Below are positions 8,214-16,536 of a stretch of DNA of 21,031 nucleotides, one piece after another; the first letter of the stretch is position 1, and each line of letters opens with the position of its first letter. Where the stretch lies: assembly GCA_009663005.1 (NCBI GenBank), contig VIGQ01000712.1:1-21031 (forward strand), written 5' to 3'. The DNA comes from Actinidia chinensis (lineage: Eukaryota; Streptophyta; Magnoliopsida; Ericales; Actinidiaceae). The notes under the pieces were generated by a model. It worked only from the letters and a program-made list of their open reading frames with translations, was not told the origin of the DNA and made no database searches. A program made the position numbers and the translations under genes.

Positions 8214-8400
8214 TTTTTTGGCCGATTTTTCTTCACACCTTGTTCTTTTAATAATATTTGTATTCCATTTATTTTTTTAGCTCACGGATCGGGCGGGTGA
8301 TGACTTCGGTGGGTTCGGTCCCCCGCGTGCTTCCCCTCCCGCGCATTTTTGGGGCGAAGGATTGATTTCCTCTATAAGATCACAATGTGCATCAGTTTGC

Positions 8401-8475
8401 GGGTGCGATCATCCAACACTAATGGCAGTACGAGGATGGGTGACCCCTTGGGAAGTCCTCGTGTGTGCAAACCCC
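8401..8475 (+). pseudogene. 5S copy with ~46-nt internal deletion, unit 18
   Basis: Start gggtgcgatcatccaacact, then aatg joins gcagtacgaggatggg, with normal gaccccttgggaagtcctcg and an end at gtgtgtgcaaacccc. Approximate positions 26-71 are lost, including box A and most of the intermediate element, so initiation at this copy should fail. The base triplet gca sits at both edges, which fits a microhomology deletion. The spacing to the next copy is short by the same amount (457), so the deletion is real in the molecule as read. The promoter is tcctctataagatc. Confidence 0.88.
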
Positions 8476-8572
8476 CTTTTTTGATACCAATTTTTTTCGT
8501 CACGGCTTTCTTTTTTCGAAGATCTCCGCTTCCACATTTTGGTTCACGTCCTTACGATGCTAGGAAGCGGGT

Positions 8573-8669
8573 GGACCGTCCCGGTGAACCCCACCCCCCC
8601 GAGTTAATCGTGCTCGGTCGGGTTCATTGAACAGGATGGGTGACCCACGGAATCCCTCATTTTCCACCA
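8573..8669 (+). pseudogene. 5S-like relic, unit 18 spacer
   Basis: ccgagttaatcgtgctcgg, acaggatgggtgaccc and ttttccacca. Followed by ttggcatcacgg, the marker of the spacers after 1780 and 4166. Confidence 0.77.
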
Positions 8670-8857
8670 TTTTTGGCCGATTTTTCTTCACACCTTCTTC
8701 TTAATAATTTTGTCATTCTTCCATTTATTTTTTGGCATCACGGATGCGGGCGGGCATGATCGGTTTGGTTTTGGCCCGGCGGCATCCTCCGCCGCGCATT
8801 TTGTGTTGCGAAGGGATGATGGCTATATAATAGCATTAAAAGATGCATCAGTTGGGC

Positions 8858-8977
8858 GGGTGCGCTCATACTAGCACTATGCCCCAAATCCATCAACTAC
8901 GCAGTCAAGCGTGCTCGAGCGAGATCATCCTATGATGGGTGACCACCCTTGTGAATCCTCGTGTTGCAGCAAAAACC
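8858..8977 (+). rRNA. 5S rRNA gene copy, unit 19 (class C)
   Basis: Start gggtgcgctcatactagc, then atgccccaaatccatcaact, box A gcagtcaagcgtgctcgag, box C ctatgatgggtgacc, end atcctcgtgttgcagc. The promoter is of class G style (gctatataatagc), so promoter and gene class are mismatched. Confidence 0.86.
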
Positions 8978-9073
8978 ACTTTTTTACCGATTTTCCGTCA
9001 CGGCTATTTATTTTTCGAAGATCCGCTTCTTCCGCATTTGTTCACTCGCTTGCCGATTCTAGGGAAATCGGGT

Positions 9074-9169
9074 GGATCCGGCCGCGGTGAACAACACCCC
9101 GGAGTTAAGCGTGGCCAGGTCGGGTGCAGTGCCAATGGGTGACCCACGGGAAGCCCTCGTTTTCCACCC
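9074..9169 (+). pseudogene. 5S-like relic, unit 19 spacer
   Basis: ggatccggccgcggtgaac, ccggagttaagcgtggcc, gtgccaatgggtgaccc and ttttccaccc. Box A-like part canonical. Confidence 0.8.
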
Positions 9170-9365
9170 TTGGTTTTGGCCGATTTTTCTTCACACTTCT
9201 TCGTTGAATATATTTGTCCATTCACATTTAATGTTTAGCTTCATACTATGCGGAAGGCCATGAATCGGTTGGGTTCGGCGGGCCCGTCGCTCATCCCCCG
9301 CCGCGCATTTGTGTTGGCGAAGGTATGATGGCTATCTAAGAGCATAAAATGTGCAATCAATTTGC

Positions 9366-9475
9366 GGTGCGTTAATATCACACTAATGCACGGATTCCAT
9401 CAGAACCTCCGCAGTGAGCGTGCTTGGGCGGAGCAGTACTAGATGTTGACCCCTTGGGAATCCTAGTGTTGCACC
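9366..9475 (+). rRNA. 5S rRNA gene copy, unit 20 (class G)
   Basis: Start ggtgcgttaatatcac, cggattccatcagaacctcc, box A gcagtgagcgtgcttggg, box C agatgttgacccc, end atcctagtgttgcacc. The promoter is gctatctaagagc. About 110 nt, short by scattered single bases. Confidence 0.86.
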
Positions 9476-9570
9476 TTTTTTTTGCCGATTTTTTTCGTCA
9501 CGGCTATTCCTTTTTCGAAGATCTCGCATCCTCATTTGTTCACATCCTTACGGATGCTAGGGAAAGCCGT

Positions 9571-9678
9571 GGATACATCCGGCCCACCACCCAGGGTTAG
9601 CGTGTGCCCGGTCGGATGTGTGCCAGTGGGGGGGTGGGTGGGGGTATGTTTTACCCACCGAAGCGCCTCTTTCCCACC
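9571..9678 (+). pseudogene. 5S-like relic (short subtype), unit 20 spacer
   Basis: ggcccaccacccagggttag, then gtgtgcccggtcgg; the box C region is swamped by G-runs (about 9628-9645) before ttttacccaccg. Confidence 0.72.
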
Positions 9679-9880
9679 TTTTTGGGGGCCGATTTTTCTT
9701 CACACACCTTCTTCTTTTTAAATATATTTGGTCATTCAATTTATTTTTTAGCTTAAAAACCGGACGGGCAGGGCGATAATCATTGGGTTCGGCCCAGCGC
9801 GCATCACCCGCCGCGCACTTTTGGGGGGCGAAACGGGATGAATGTCTCCTATAAGAAGCATAAAATGTGCATCAGTTTGC

Positions 9881-9999
9881 GGGTCAATCATGCGAGCACT
9901 AAGGCAAACGAATCCCATCAGAACTCCGTAGCTTCCGCGTGCTTGATGCGGGAGCAGCAACTAGGTGGGTGACCCCTTGGGAATCCTCGTGTTGCACCC
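9881..9999 (+). rRNA. 5S rRNA gene copy, unit 21 (class A)
   Basis: Start gggtcaatcatgcgagc, cgaatcccatcagaactcc, box A gtagcttccgcgtgcttga, box C ctaggtgggtgacccc, end atcctcgtgttgcacccc. Downstream it has cgtcagggct, a marker shared with 12433, 14965 and 19049, each of which follows a short-subtype relic. The promoter is tcctataagaagc. Confidence 0.86.
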
Positions 10000-10095
10000 C
10001 CTTTTTGCCGATTTTCGTCAGGGCTACTCTTTTTCGAAGATCTCGCATCCGCATATTGGTCACATCCTGGTCCTTACGGATGCTAGGGAAGCGGT

Positions 10096-10194
10096 GGATC
10101 CGCCCGGTGAACACCATCCCCCGGAGTTAAGCGTGCTCGGTAGGGTGTTAGTGCCAAGATGGATGACCACGAAGCCCTCGTTTTCCTTTCACCC
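10096..10194 (+). pseudogene. 5S-like relic, unit 21 spacer
   Basis: cccccggagttaagcgtgct, gtgccaagatggatgacc and tttcaccc plus T-run. Confidence 0.78.
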
Positions 10195-10387
10195 TTTTTT
10201 TGGCCGATTTTTCTTCACAAACACACCTTCTCCTTTTAATAATATTTGTCATTCACATTTATTTTTTAGCTTCACGATGCGGGAGGGCGAATGATCGGTT
10301 GGGTTCTTCCCTTCTCTCATCCCCCGCCGTGCATTTGTGGTGGCGAAGGGATGATGGCTATTAAGAGCATACATGTGCACAATTTGC

Positions 10388-10515
10388 GGGTGCGTTCATA
10401 TCAGGCACTATGCACCGGATTCCATCAGACTCCGGCGTGGGAGCGTGCTTGGACGAAGCAGTATAGGATGTTTTTTGACGCACACCTTGGGAAGTTCCTA
10501 GTGTTGCAATCACCC
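10388..10515 (+). rRNA. 5S rRNA gene copy, unit 22 (class G)
   Basis: Start gggtgcgttcatatcagg, ccggattccatcagactcc, box A ggcgtgggagcgtgcttgg, box C ataggatgttttttgacgc (T-run noise), end agttcctagtgttgc. The promoter is gctattaagagc. The following unit is the longest in the window (587) because of an insert. Confidence 0.84.
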
Positions 10516-10617
10516 TTTTTTTGTCTTTTTTTTGCCGATTTTTCGTGCACGGCTTTCTTTTTCGAAGATCTCCGCATCCGCATTTGTTCACATCCTTACC
10601 GATGCTAGGGAAGCGGT

Positions 10618-10722
10618 GGATCCGCCCGGTGAACACTAACACTACCCCGGAGTTAAGCGTGCCCGGTCGGGTGCAGTGTCAGGATGGGTGACACCAACCG
10701 GGAAGCCCTCGTTTCCACACCC
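10618..10722 (+). pseudogene. 5S-like relic, unit 22 spacer
   Basis: ggatccgcccggtgaacac, ccccggagttaagcgtgccc, gtcaggatgggtgac and gggaagccctcg. Well preserved, and of full rather than short subtype although the gene is class G. Confidence 0.8.
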
Positions 10723-10748
10723 TTTTTTTGGCCGATTTTTCTTCACAC

Positions 10749-10809
10749 ATCATCACACTCTGTAACAGAAAACGCTCCGGCGTCTCTGGGCCCATCCCCA
10801 CCCCCCCCC
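10749..10809. other. Unique ~60-base insert in a 5S spacer
   Basis: Every other full-length spacer goes from cttcacac straight to cttcttcttt. Here about 60 bases intervene, containing ctgtaacagaaaacgc and ggcgtctctgggcccat and ending in a C-run. I find no copy elsewhere in the window. A tcacac repeat at the left edge could be a short duplication or chance. The AT-rich tract just after it is also altered (cttcctctttt in place of aataatattt). Confidence 0.7.
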
Positions 10810-10974
10810 CTTCTTCTTTTCTTCCTCTTTTGTCATTCTCAATTTATTTTTAGCTTAACGGATGCTTGCGTCGGCGATGAATTCGGTTGGGTTCGCCCGG
10901 CGCGCATCCTCCCGCGCAATTACTGGGGGCGAGGGATAATGTCTCTATAAGAGCTAAAATGTGCATCAGTTTGC

Positions 10975-11094
10975 GGGTGCGATCATACGAGCACTAATGC
11001 ACCGAATCCCATCAGAACTCCACACTTGGCGTGCGTGTGCGGGAGCACTACTAGATGGGTGACCACCCCTTGGGACGTCCTCGTGTTGTACCCC
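10975..11094 (+). rRNA. 5S rRNA gene copy, unit 23 (class A)
   Basis: Start gggtgcgatcatacgagcac, ccgaatcccatcagaactcc, box A cacttggcgtgcgtgtgcg, then agcactactagatgggtgac, end gtcctcgtgttgtacccc. The gagcactac and gttgta readings are shared only with the next copy, so these two are recent relatives. The promoter is tctctataagagc. Confidence 0.88.
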
Positions 11095-11182
11095 TTTTTT
11101 TGCCTATTTTTCACGGTTATTCTTTTTTAGACGATCCTCGCTCCGCATTTGTTCACAATCTTTCGGATGCTAGTAAGCGGGG

Positions 11183-11278
11183 GAATCCGCCCCCCGGTGA
11201 CAACCAACCCGGAGTTAGCGTCCCGGTCGGGTTGCAGTGCCAAGATGGTTGACCCAATGGGAGCCCTCGTTTTCCACC
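11183..11278 (+). pseudogene. 5S-like relic, unit 23 spacer
   Basis: ggtgacaaccaacccggagt, tagcgtcccggtcggg and caagatggttgacccaatgg. The acccaatggg reading recurs in the relics at 11673, 13154, 16241 and 18272. Confidence 0.77.
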
Positions 11279-11464
11279 TTTTTTTGGCATTTTCTTCACA
11301 CCTTCTTCTTTTATAATATTTGTCATTCACATTTAATTTTTTAGCTTCACGGATGCGGGAGGGGGGCGATGAATCGGTTGGATTCGGCCGTGCGCATCCC
11401 CCGCCGCGCATTTTGTGGTGGCGAGGGATAATGGCTATTAAGGCTAAAATGTGCATCATTTTGC

Positions 11465-11583
11465 GGGTGCGATCATACGAAGCACTAAGCAGCACCGAAT
11501 CCCACAGAACTCCACAGCTTGCGTGCTTGTGCGGGAGCACTACTAGGATGGGTGACCCCTTGGGAATTCCTCGTGTTGTACCC
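11465..11583 (+). rRNA. 5S rRNA gene copy, unit 24 (class A, class G promoter)
   Basis: Start gggtgcgatcatacgaagc, ccgaatcccacagaactcc, box A cagcttgcgtgcttgtgcg, then agcactactaggatgggtg, end attcctcgtgttgtaccc. The promoter is class G (ggcgagggataatggctatt), so this is a promoter-gene hybrid. Sister of the preceding copy. Confidence 0.88.
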
Positions 11584-11672
11584 TTTTTTGCCCATTTTGT
11601 CACGTTATTCTTTTTCGAGATCTCGCTCCTCCGCTTTGTTTCACATCTTTACGGATGCCTAGGTAAGCGGGT

Positions 11673-11766
11673 GGATCCAGCCCGTGAACACCACCCGGAG
11701 TTAAGCGTGCCCGGTCGGGTGCAGTGCCAAGGATGGGTGACCAATGGGAAGCCCTCGTGTTCCACC
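11673..11766 (+). pseudogene. 5S-like relic, unit 24 spacer
   Basis: ggatccagcccgtgaacacc, cggagttaagcgtgcccgg, aaggatgggtgaccaatggg and gttccacc. One of the cleanest box A and C pairs. Confidence 0.82.
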
Positions 11767-11956
11767 TTTTTTGGCCGATTTTCTTCACACCTTCTTCTTT
11801 TAATAATATTGTCATTCACATTTATTTTAGCTTCCCGGATGCGGCGGAGGGCGATGAATCGGTTGGATTGGCCCGTCGCGCATCCCCCCGCCGCCGCATT
11901 TGTGGTGGCGAAGGGATGATGGCATATATAAGAGCATAAAATGTGCATCAATTTAA

Positions 11957-12077
11957 GGGTTTGCGTTCATACAGCACTAATGCACAGGATTCCATCAGAA
12001 CTCCGCAGTGAAGCGTGCTTGGGCCTGGAGAGACGTACTAGGATGGTTGACTCCCTGGGAAGTCTAGGTTGCACCCC
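11957..12077 (+). rRNA. 5S rRNA gene copy, unit 25 (class G)
   Basis: Start gggtttgcgttcatacagc preceded by aa in place of gc, ggattccatcagaactccgc, box A agtgaagcgtgcttgggc, box C aggatggttgactcc, end agtctaggttgcacccc. The promoter is gcatatataagagc. Opens the first of two G-A-C trimers. Confidence 0.87.
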
Positions 12078-12163
12078 TTTTTACCGATTTCTCGTCACGG
12101 CCTCTCTTTTTCAAGATCTCGCATCCGCATGTTAACATCCTTACGGATGCTAGGGAAGCCGGT

Positions 12164-12251
12164 GGATCCGCCCACCACCCAGGAGTAAGCGTGCCCGGTC
12201 GGGGTGTGATGCCAGGATGGGTGACCCACCGAGGAAAGGCTCGCTTTCAAC
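12164..12251 (+). pseudogene. 5S-like relic (short subtype), unit 25 spacer
   Basis: ggatccgcccaccacccagg, agtaagcgtgcccggtcgg and ccaggatgggtgacccaccg. Confidence 0.78.
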
Positions 12252-12432
12252 TTTTTGGGCCGATTTTCTTCACACCTTATTCTTTTCATAATATTGTATT
12301 CAAATTTATTGTTTAGCTTAACAGATGCGGGCGGGGCGTGCAGCGGTGGGTTCGGCCCAGCGCGATCACCCGCCGCGCATTTGTGGGTGGGGAAGGATGC
12401 TGTCTAATAAGAGCATAAAATGTGATCAGTTG

Positions 12433-12555
12433 CGGGTGTGCAACATACAAGCACCTAATGCACTGAATCCAATCAGAAATCCGAGCTTAGCGTGCTTGTG
12501 AGGGAGACAGCATAGAGGGTGGGACCCCTTGGGAAGTCCTCGGTGTTGTTGCACC
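12433..12555 (+). rRNA. 5S rRNA gene copy, unit 26 (class A)
   Basis: Start gggtgtgcaacatacaagc, tgaatccaatcagaaatccg, box A agcttagcgtgcttgtgag, box C atagagggtgggacccc, end gtcctcggtgttgttgcacc. Downstream marker cgtcagggct. The promoter is damaged (gtctaataagagc). Confidence 0.85.
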
Positions 12556-12655
12556 GCTTTTTTTGCCGATTTTTCGTCAGGGCTTGGCTATTCTTTTTCG
12601 AAGAGATCTCGCATTCCGCATTTGTTCACATCCTTACGGATGCTAGGGAAGCGGG

Positions 12656-12749
12656 GGACCGGCCCCGGTGAACACCACCCGGAGTTAAGCGTTGCCGGTT
12701 GGGTGCAGTGACCAGGATGGGTGACCCACTGGGAAGCCTCGTTTCACCC
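12656..12749 (+). pseudogene. 5S-like relic, unit 26 spacer
   Basis: ggtgaacaccacccggagtt, aagcgttgccggttggg and ccaggatgggtgacccactg, then gtttcaccc. Confidence 0.8.
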
Positions 12750-12937
12750 TTTTTTGGCCGATTTTCTTCACACCTTCTTTTGCTAATAATATTTGTCATC
12801 CCATTTATTTTTTAGCTTCAAGGATGCGGGGCGGGGGGTGATGAATCAGTTGGGTACGGCCCGGCGCGCTTCCTCGCGCGCTTTGGGGGGCAAAGGGAGA
12901 TGTCTCTTAAGAGCATAAAATTGTGCATCAAATTTGC

Positions 12938-13061
12938 GAGTGCAAGTCATACAGCACTAATGCACCCGGATCCATCAGAACTCGGATGTCAAGCTGGTTG
13001 GGCATAGCAGAGGACTAAGATGTGTGTTTGCCCCTTGAGAAAGTCCTCGTGTTTGCACCCC
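12938..13061 (+). rRNA. 5S rRNA gene copy, unit 27 (class C)
   Basis: Start gagtgcaagtcatacagc, cggatccatcagaactcgg, box A atgtcaagctggttgggc, then atagcagaggactaagatg, ttgagaaagtcctcg, end gtttgcacccc. The downstream spacer starts tttttaatgattttttcatc, as after 17677. The promoter lacks a clear TATA (tctcttaagagc). Confidence 0.85.
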
Positions 13062-13153
13062 TTTTTAATGATTTTTTCATCACGGACTATTCTTTCGAAG
13101 ATCTCGCATCCGCATGGGTTCACATCCGTAGGGATGCTTAGGGAACAGCGGGT

Positions 13154-13248
13154 GGATCCGGACCAGTGAACACCACCCGGAGTTAGCGTGCCCGGCAGGT
13201 TGTAGTGCCAAGATGGGGTGACCAATGGCGAAGCCTCGTTTTCCCTCC
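13154..13248 (+). pseudogene. 5S-like relic, unit 27 spacer
   Basis: ggatccggaccagtgaacac, cggagttagcgtgcccgg and gttgtagtgccaagatgggg. The gttgtagtgccaag reading recurs at 18272. Confidence 0.77.
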
Positions 13249-13456
13249 TTTTTTTGGCCGATTTTTTCTTCACACCTTCTTCTTTTAATTAATTATTTGT
13301 TATTTCCCAATTATTTTTTAGCTTCAAGGGATGCGGAAAGGGCGTGGGCAATGAATCGGTTGGGGGGTTCGGCCCGGCGCGCATCCCCTGACGAGGCTTT
13401 GTGGTGGAGAGAAGGGATGATGGCTACATAAGATCATAAAATGTGCATCAATTTGC

Positions 13457-13577
13457 GGTGCGTCATACCAGCCACTAATGCACCGGATTCAATAGAACTC
13501 CGCAGTGTGAAGCGTGCTGGGCGGGAGCCAGTACTGGATGGTTGACCCCCTGGGAGGAAGTCCTAGTGTTGCACCCC
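13457..13577 (+). rRNA. 5S rRNA gene copy, unit 28 (class G)
   Basis: Start ggtgcgtcataccagcc, accggattcaatagaactcc, box A cagtgtgaagcgtgctggg, box C tggatggttgaccccctggg, end gtcctagtgttgcacccc. The promoter is gctacataagatc. Confidence 0.87.
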
Positions 13578-13623
13578 TTTTTTGCCAATTTTTCATCATG
13601 GCTATTTCCTTTGCGAAAGATCT

Positions 13624-13653
13624 GCATCCGCATTGTTCACATCCTACGGATGC
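13624..13653 (+). other. Spacer inverted repeat GCATCCG / CGGATGC
   Basis: Seven-base arms with a 16-base loop, directly before ctagg and the relic. One of the clean examples of an element found in most spacers. Confidence 0.75.
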
Positions 13654-13665
13654 TAGGAAAGCCGG

Positions 13666-13760
13666 GGATCCGGCCCACCACCAGGAGTAAGCGTGCACGG
13701 TCGGGTTGGGTGTTGTGCCAGGATGGGTGACCCACGAGCTAGAAGCGCTCGTTTTCCACC
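13666..13760 (+). pseudogene. 5S-like relic (short subtype), unit 28 spacer
   Basis: ggatccggcccaccaccagg, agtaagcgtgcacggtcgg and ccaggatgggtgacccacg. Confidence 0.78.
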
Positions 13761-13952
13761 TTTTTTGGGCCGATTTCTTCCACACTTCTTCTTTTAATAA
13801 TATTTGTCATTCACATTTATTTTAGCTTAACGGATGCGGGCAGGCGATGAATCGGTGGGTTCGGCCCCAGCGCCGCACATCACCCGCCGCGCATTTGTGG
13901 GGTGTGAAGGGGATGATTGTCTCTATAAGAGCAAAAATGGCATTCAGTGGTG

Positions 13953-14069
13953 CGGGTGCAATCATGCGAGCACTAATTGCACCAAAATCACATCGAACTC
14001 AGAGCAGCGTGCTTGTGCGGGAGCAGTACTAGGATGGGTGACCCTGGGTAAGTCCCGTGTTTGAACCCC
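13953..14069 (+). rRNA. 5S rRNA gene copy, unit 29 (class A)
   Basis: Start gggtgcaatcatgcgagcac, accaaaatcacatcgaactc, box A agagcagcgtgcttgtgc, box C aggatgggtgaccc, end agtcccgtgtttgaacccc. The catgcgagc reading is shared with the copy at 9881. The promoter is tctctataagagc. Confidence 0.86.
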
Positions 14070-14090
14070 TTTTTACCGATTTTTCGTCAC

Positions 14091-14104
14091 GGGGGGGGGG
14101 GGGG
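14091..14104 (+). repeat. Run of 14 G in the spacer after unit 29
   Basis: Sits where the other units read cgtcacggct; the next bases tgtgtctattc rejoin the normal spacer. Probably an artefact. Confidence 0.88.
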
Positions 14105-14174
14105 TGTGTCTATTCTTTTTTGAAGATTTCGCTTCCGCATTTGTTCAACATCCTTACCGATGCTAGGGAAGGGT

Positions 14175-14279
14175 GGATACGGCCAGGTGAATGAACACCA
14201 CCCCCCCGGAGTTAAGCGTGCCAGGTCGGGTGGAAATGTGCAGGATGGGTGAACCACAAGGGAAGCCCCATTTCCACCC
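14175..14279 (+). pseudogene. 5S-like relic, unit 29 spacer
   Basis: ggtgaatgaacaccaccc with a short tgaa duplication, ccggagttaagcgtgcc, caggatgggtgaacc and tttccaccc. Confidence 0.79.
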
Positions 14280-14473
14280 TTTTGGCCGATTTTTCTCCAC
14301 ACCTTTTTCTTTTAATAACACTTGTCAATCCATTTAATTTTTAGCCTTCACGGATGCGGCGAGTGCGAAGCGGTTGGGTTCGGTCCCGCGCGCTTCCTTC
14401 GCGCGCATTTGTGGGGCGAAAGGGATGATCATAGTTGTCTCTATAACAGCATATAAATGTGCCATTAGTGCGG

Positions 14474-14586
14474 GGGTGCGATCATACCAGCACTAATGCA
14501 CGGATCCCATCAGAACTCCGCAGTCAAGCTGTGCTCGGCGAGCGCAGTACTAGGATGGGTGACACCTTGGAAGTCTCGTCGGCACC
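14474..14586 (+). rRNA. 5S rRNA gene copy, unit 30 (class C)
   Basis: Start gggtgcgatcataccagcac, cggatcccatcagaactccg, box A cagtcaagctgtgctcgg, then cgcagtactaggatgggtg, end agtctcgtcggcacc. Close to the canonical plant 5S apart from box A. The promoter is tctctataacagc. Confidence 0.88.
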
Positions 14587-14632
14587 TTTTTTTACCGATG
14601 TTTCATCACGGCCTATTCTTTTCGAAGATGTC

Positions 14633-14664
14633 GCATCCGCATTTGTTCACATCCTTACGGATGC
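14633..14664 (+). other. Spacer inverted repeat GCATCCG / CGGATGC
   Basis: Seven-base arms with an 18-base loop (catttgttcacatcctta). The element recurs in most units, with one arm sometimes mutated. Confidence 0.75.
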
Positions 14665-14677
14665 TAGGGAAGCCGGT

Positions 14678-14773
14678 GGATCCGGCCAACACCAAGGAGT
14701 TAAAGCGTGGCACGGTCGGGTTGTAGTGACCAGGATGGTGACCCACGAGAAGAAAGCCGGCTCGTTTTCCACC
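14678..14773 (+). pseudogene. 5S-like relic (short-like subtype), unit 30 spacer
   Basis: ggatccggccaacaccaagg lacks most of ggtgaacaccaccc, then agttaaagcgtgg and ccaggatggtgacccacg. The only short-type relic behind a class C gene. Confidence 0.75.
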
Positions 14774-14964
14774 TTTTTTGGGCCGTTTCTTCACACCTTC
14801 TCTTTTAATAATATTTGTCATTCAAATTTATTTTTGAACTTAACGGATGCGGGCGGGCGATGAATCGGTTGGGTTCGGCCCAGCGCGCATCACCCGCCGC
14901 GCATTTGTGGGGGGACGAAGGGATGATGTATCTACAAGAGCATAAAAGGATGCATCAGTTTTGC

Positions 14965-15089
14965 GGGTGCAATCATACGAGCACTAATGCACCGAATCCC
15001 CTCAGAACTCCGGAGCTTAGCGTGCTTGTGCGGGAGCCCTCAGCTACTAAGATGGGTGACCCCTTGGGAAAGTCCTCGTGTTGCACCCC
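14965..15089 (+). rRNA. 5S rRNA gene copy, unit 31 (class A)
   Basis: Start gggtgcaatcatacgagcac, accgaatcccctcagaactc, box A ggagcttagcgtgcttgtgc, then ccctcagctactaagatggg, end gtcctcgtgttgcacccc. Marker cgtcagggct follows, then a ctattctttt duplication in the spacer. The promoter is degraded (tatctacaagagc). Confidence 0.88.
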
Positions 15090-15188
15090 TTTTTTGCCGA
15101 TTTTCGTCAGGGCTATTCTTTTTCTATTCTTTTTCGAAATCTCGCATCCTCATTTGTTCACATCCTTACAGATGCTAGGGAAGGCGGT

Positions 15189-15283
15189 GGATCCGGCCCG
15201 GTGACCACCCCGCGGAGTTAAGCTTATCCCTCGGGTGGCAAGTGCCAAGAGGGTGAATCACCGGGAAGCCCTCGTTTTCACCC
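15189..15283 (+). pseudogene. 5S-like relic, unit 31 spacer
   Basis: ggatccggcccggtgaccac, gcggagttaagcttatccc (the part after box A is eroded) and caagagggtgaatcaccgg. Confidence 0.75.
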
Positions 15284-15474
15284 TTTTTGGCCGTTTTTCT
15301 TCACACCTTTTTTCTTTAATAATATTGTCATTTCACATTTATTTTTGAGCTTCACGGATGCGGGAGAACAATGAATCGGTTGGGTTCGGCCCAGCGCGCA
15401 TCACCCGCCGCGCATTTGTGGGGGCGAAGGGATTCTGTCTCTATACAAGCGTATAAAATGTGCAGTCAATTTGC

Positions 15475-15607
15475 GATGCGATCATACCAGCACTAATGCA
15501 CCAGATTCCATCAGAACTCCAGAACTCCGCAGTGAATCGTGCTTGGGCGGGAGGCAAGACTAGGATGGGTTACGCCCCCCGTGACAGTCCGAGTTGGTTG
15601 CAACCCC
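15475..15607 (+). rRNA. 5S rRNA gene copy, unit 32 (hybrid)
   Basis: Start gatgcgatcataccagcac with a class C-like 5' end and promoter (tctctatacaagc), but a class G body: agattccatcagaactcc, box A agtgaatcgtgcttgggcg. An 8-base tandem duplication (agaactcc twice) lies before box A. End gttgcaacccc with the gggaagtcc region eroded. Reads as a class C/class G recombinant. Confidence 0.84.
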
Positions 15608-15700
15608 TTTTTTTGCCATTTTTCATCATGGCTATCTTTTTTCGAAGACTCGCATCCGCATTTGTTCACATCCTTTACGATGCTTTTAGTGGAAGCCGGT

Positions 15701-15791
15701 GGATCCGGCCCCCACCCAGGAGTTTAGCGTGCCCGGTCCCGGGTGTGGTGCCAGGATGGTGACCCACCGTGAATCTCCTCGTTTTCCAACC
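15701..15791 (+). pseudogene. 5S-like relic (short subtype), unit 32 spacer
   Basis: ggatccggcccccacccagg, agtttagcgtgcccggtc and ccaggatggtgacccaccg. The class G body is followed by the class G relic subtype. Confidence 0.77.
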
Positions 15792-16018
15792 TTTTGTTTG
15801 GCCGATTTTTCTTCACACAGAGCAAACAACAACACCTTCTTCTTTTATAAGATATTTGTCATTCAAATTTATTTTTTTACTTAACGGATGCGGGCGGGCG
15901 ATGAAATCTGTTTGGGTTCGGCCCGGCGCGCATCACCCGCCGCGCATTTGTGGGGGCGAAGGGATGATGTCTCTATAATCTCTATTTTAAAACGCATAAA
16001 ATGTACATCAATTTTGGC

Positions 16019-16143
16019 GAGTGCGATCATACCAGTTACTAATGCACCGATCCATCATAACTCTGGAGCAGCGTGCTTGGGCGATAGCAGTACTAGATGG
16101 GTGACCCCCTTGCGAACATTCCTCGTGTTGCAAGCAAAACCCC
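16019..16143 (+). rRNA. 5S rRNA gene copy, unit 33 (class C-like)
   Basis: Start gagtgcgatcataccagtt, accgatccatcataactctg, box A gagcagcgtgcttgggcg (shortened), then atagcagtactagatgggtg, end attcctcgtgttgcaagc. The promoter has a duplicated tctctat (15969-15990) and an A-rich stretch, moving the TATA-like box away from the start. Confidence 0.85.
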
Positions 16144-16240
16144 TTTTTTAACTGATTGTTCATCACGGCTAATTCTTTTTCGAAGTCTCGCCATCCGCAT
16201 TTTTGTTCACACACTCCTTTCGGATGCTAGGGAAGCGGGT

Positions 16241-16336
16241 GGATCCGGACCGGTCACACCACCCCTGAGTTAAGTCGTGCCTTCTGGTGTTTGCCAAGAT
16301 GGTGCCTCAATGGGAAAGCCCTCGTTTTTCCATCCC
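16241..16336 (+). pseudogene. 5S-like relic, unit 33 spacer
   Basis: ggatccggaccggtcacacc, tgagttaagtcgtgcc and tgccaagatggtgcctcaat. The middle is eroded. Confidence 0.73.
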
Positions 16337-16536
16337 TTTTTTTGGCCGATTTTTCTTCACACCTTCTTCCTTTTAATAATATTTGTTATTCCCATTTACT
16401 TTTTAGCTTCACGGAATGCGGGCGTGCATGTAATCGGTTGGGTTCGGCCCATGCGCGCATTCACCCGCACCCGCCGCTCATTTGTGGTGGCGAAGGGATT
16501 ATGGCTACTAAGACATAAAATGTGGCATCAATTTGC

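Larger units (their letters stand above)
11957..13456 (+). repeat. G-A-C trimer, copy 1 (units 25-27)
   Basis: Three units of classes G, A and C, about 1500 bases in all. The first spacer is of the short relic subtype. The same class order and size follow directly at 13457-14964. The evidence is class order plus a few markers rather than a base-by-base comparison. Confidence 0.6.
13457..14964 (+). repeat. G-A-C trimer, copy 2 (units 28-30)
   Basis: Same class order and total length (about 1508) as the trimer at 11957. The third unit differs in carrying a short-type relic, so the trimer pattern is not exact. Confidence 0.58.

Noticed and set aside
10749..10809. The insert as a named transposable element
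   Set aside because: It is too short, has no terminal inverted repeats that I can see, and the possible tcacac duplication is only at one side.
11320..11919. The longest open frame (199 codons)
   Set aside because: It runs through parts of two spacers and a 5S copy; chance absence of stops in a noisy repeat explains it.
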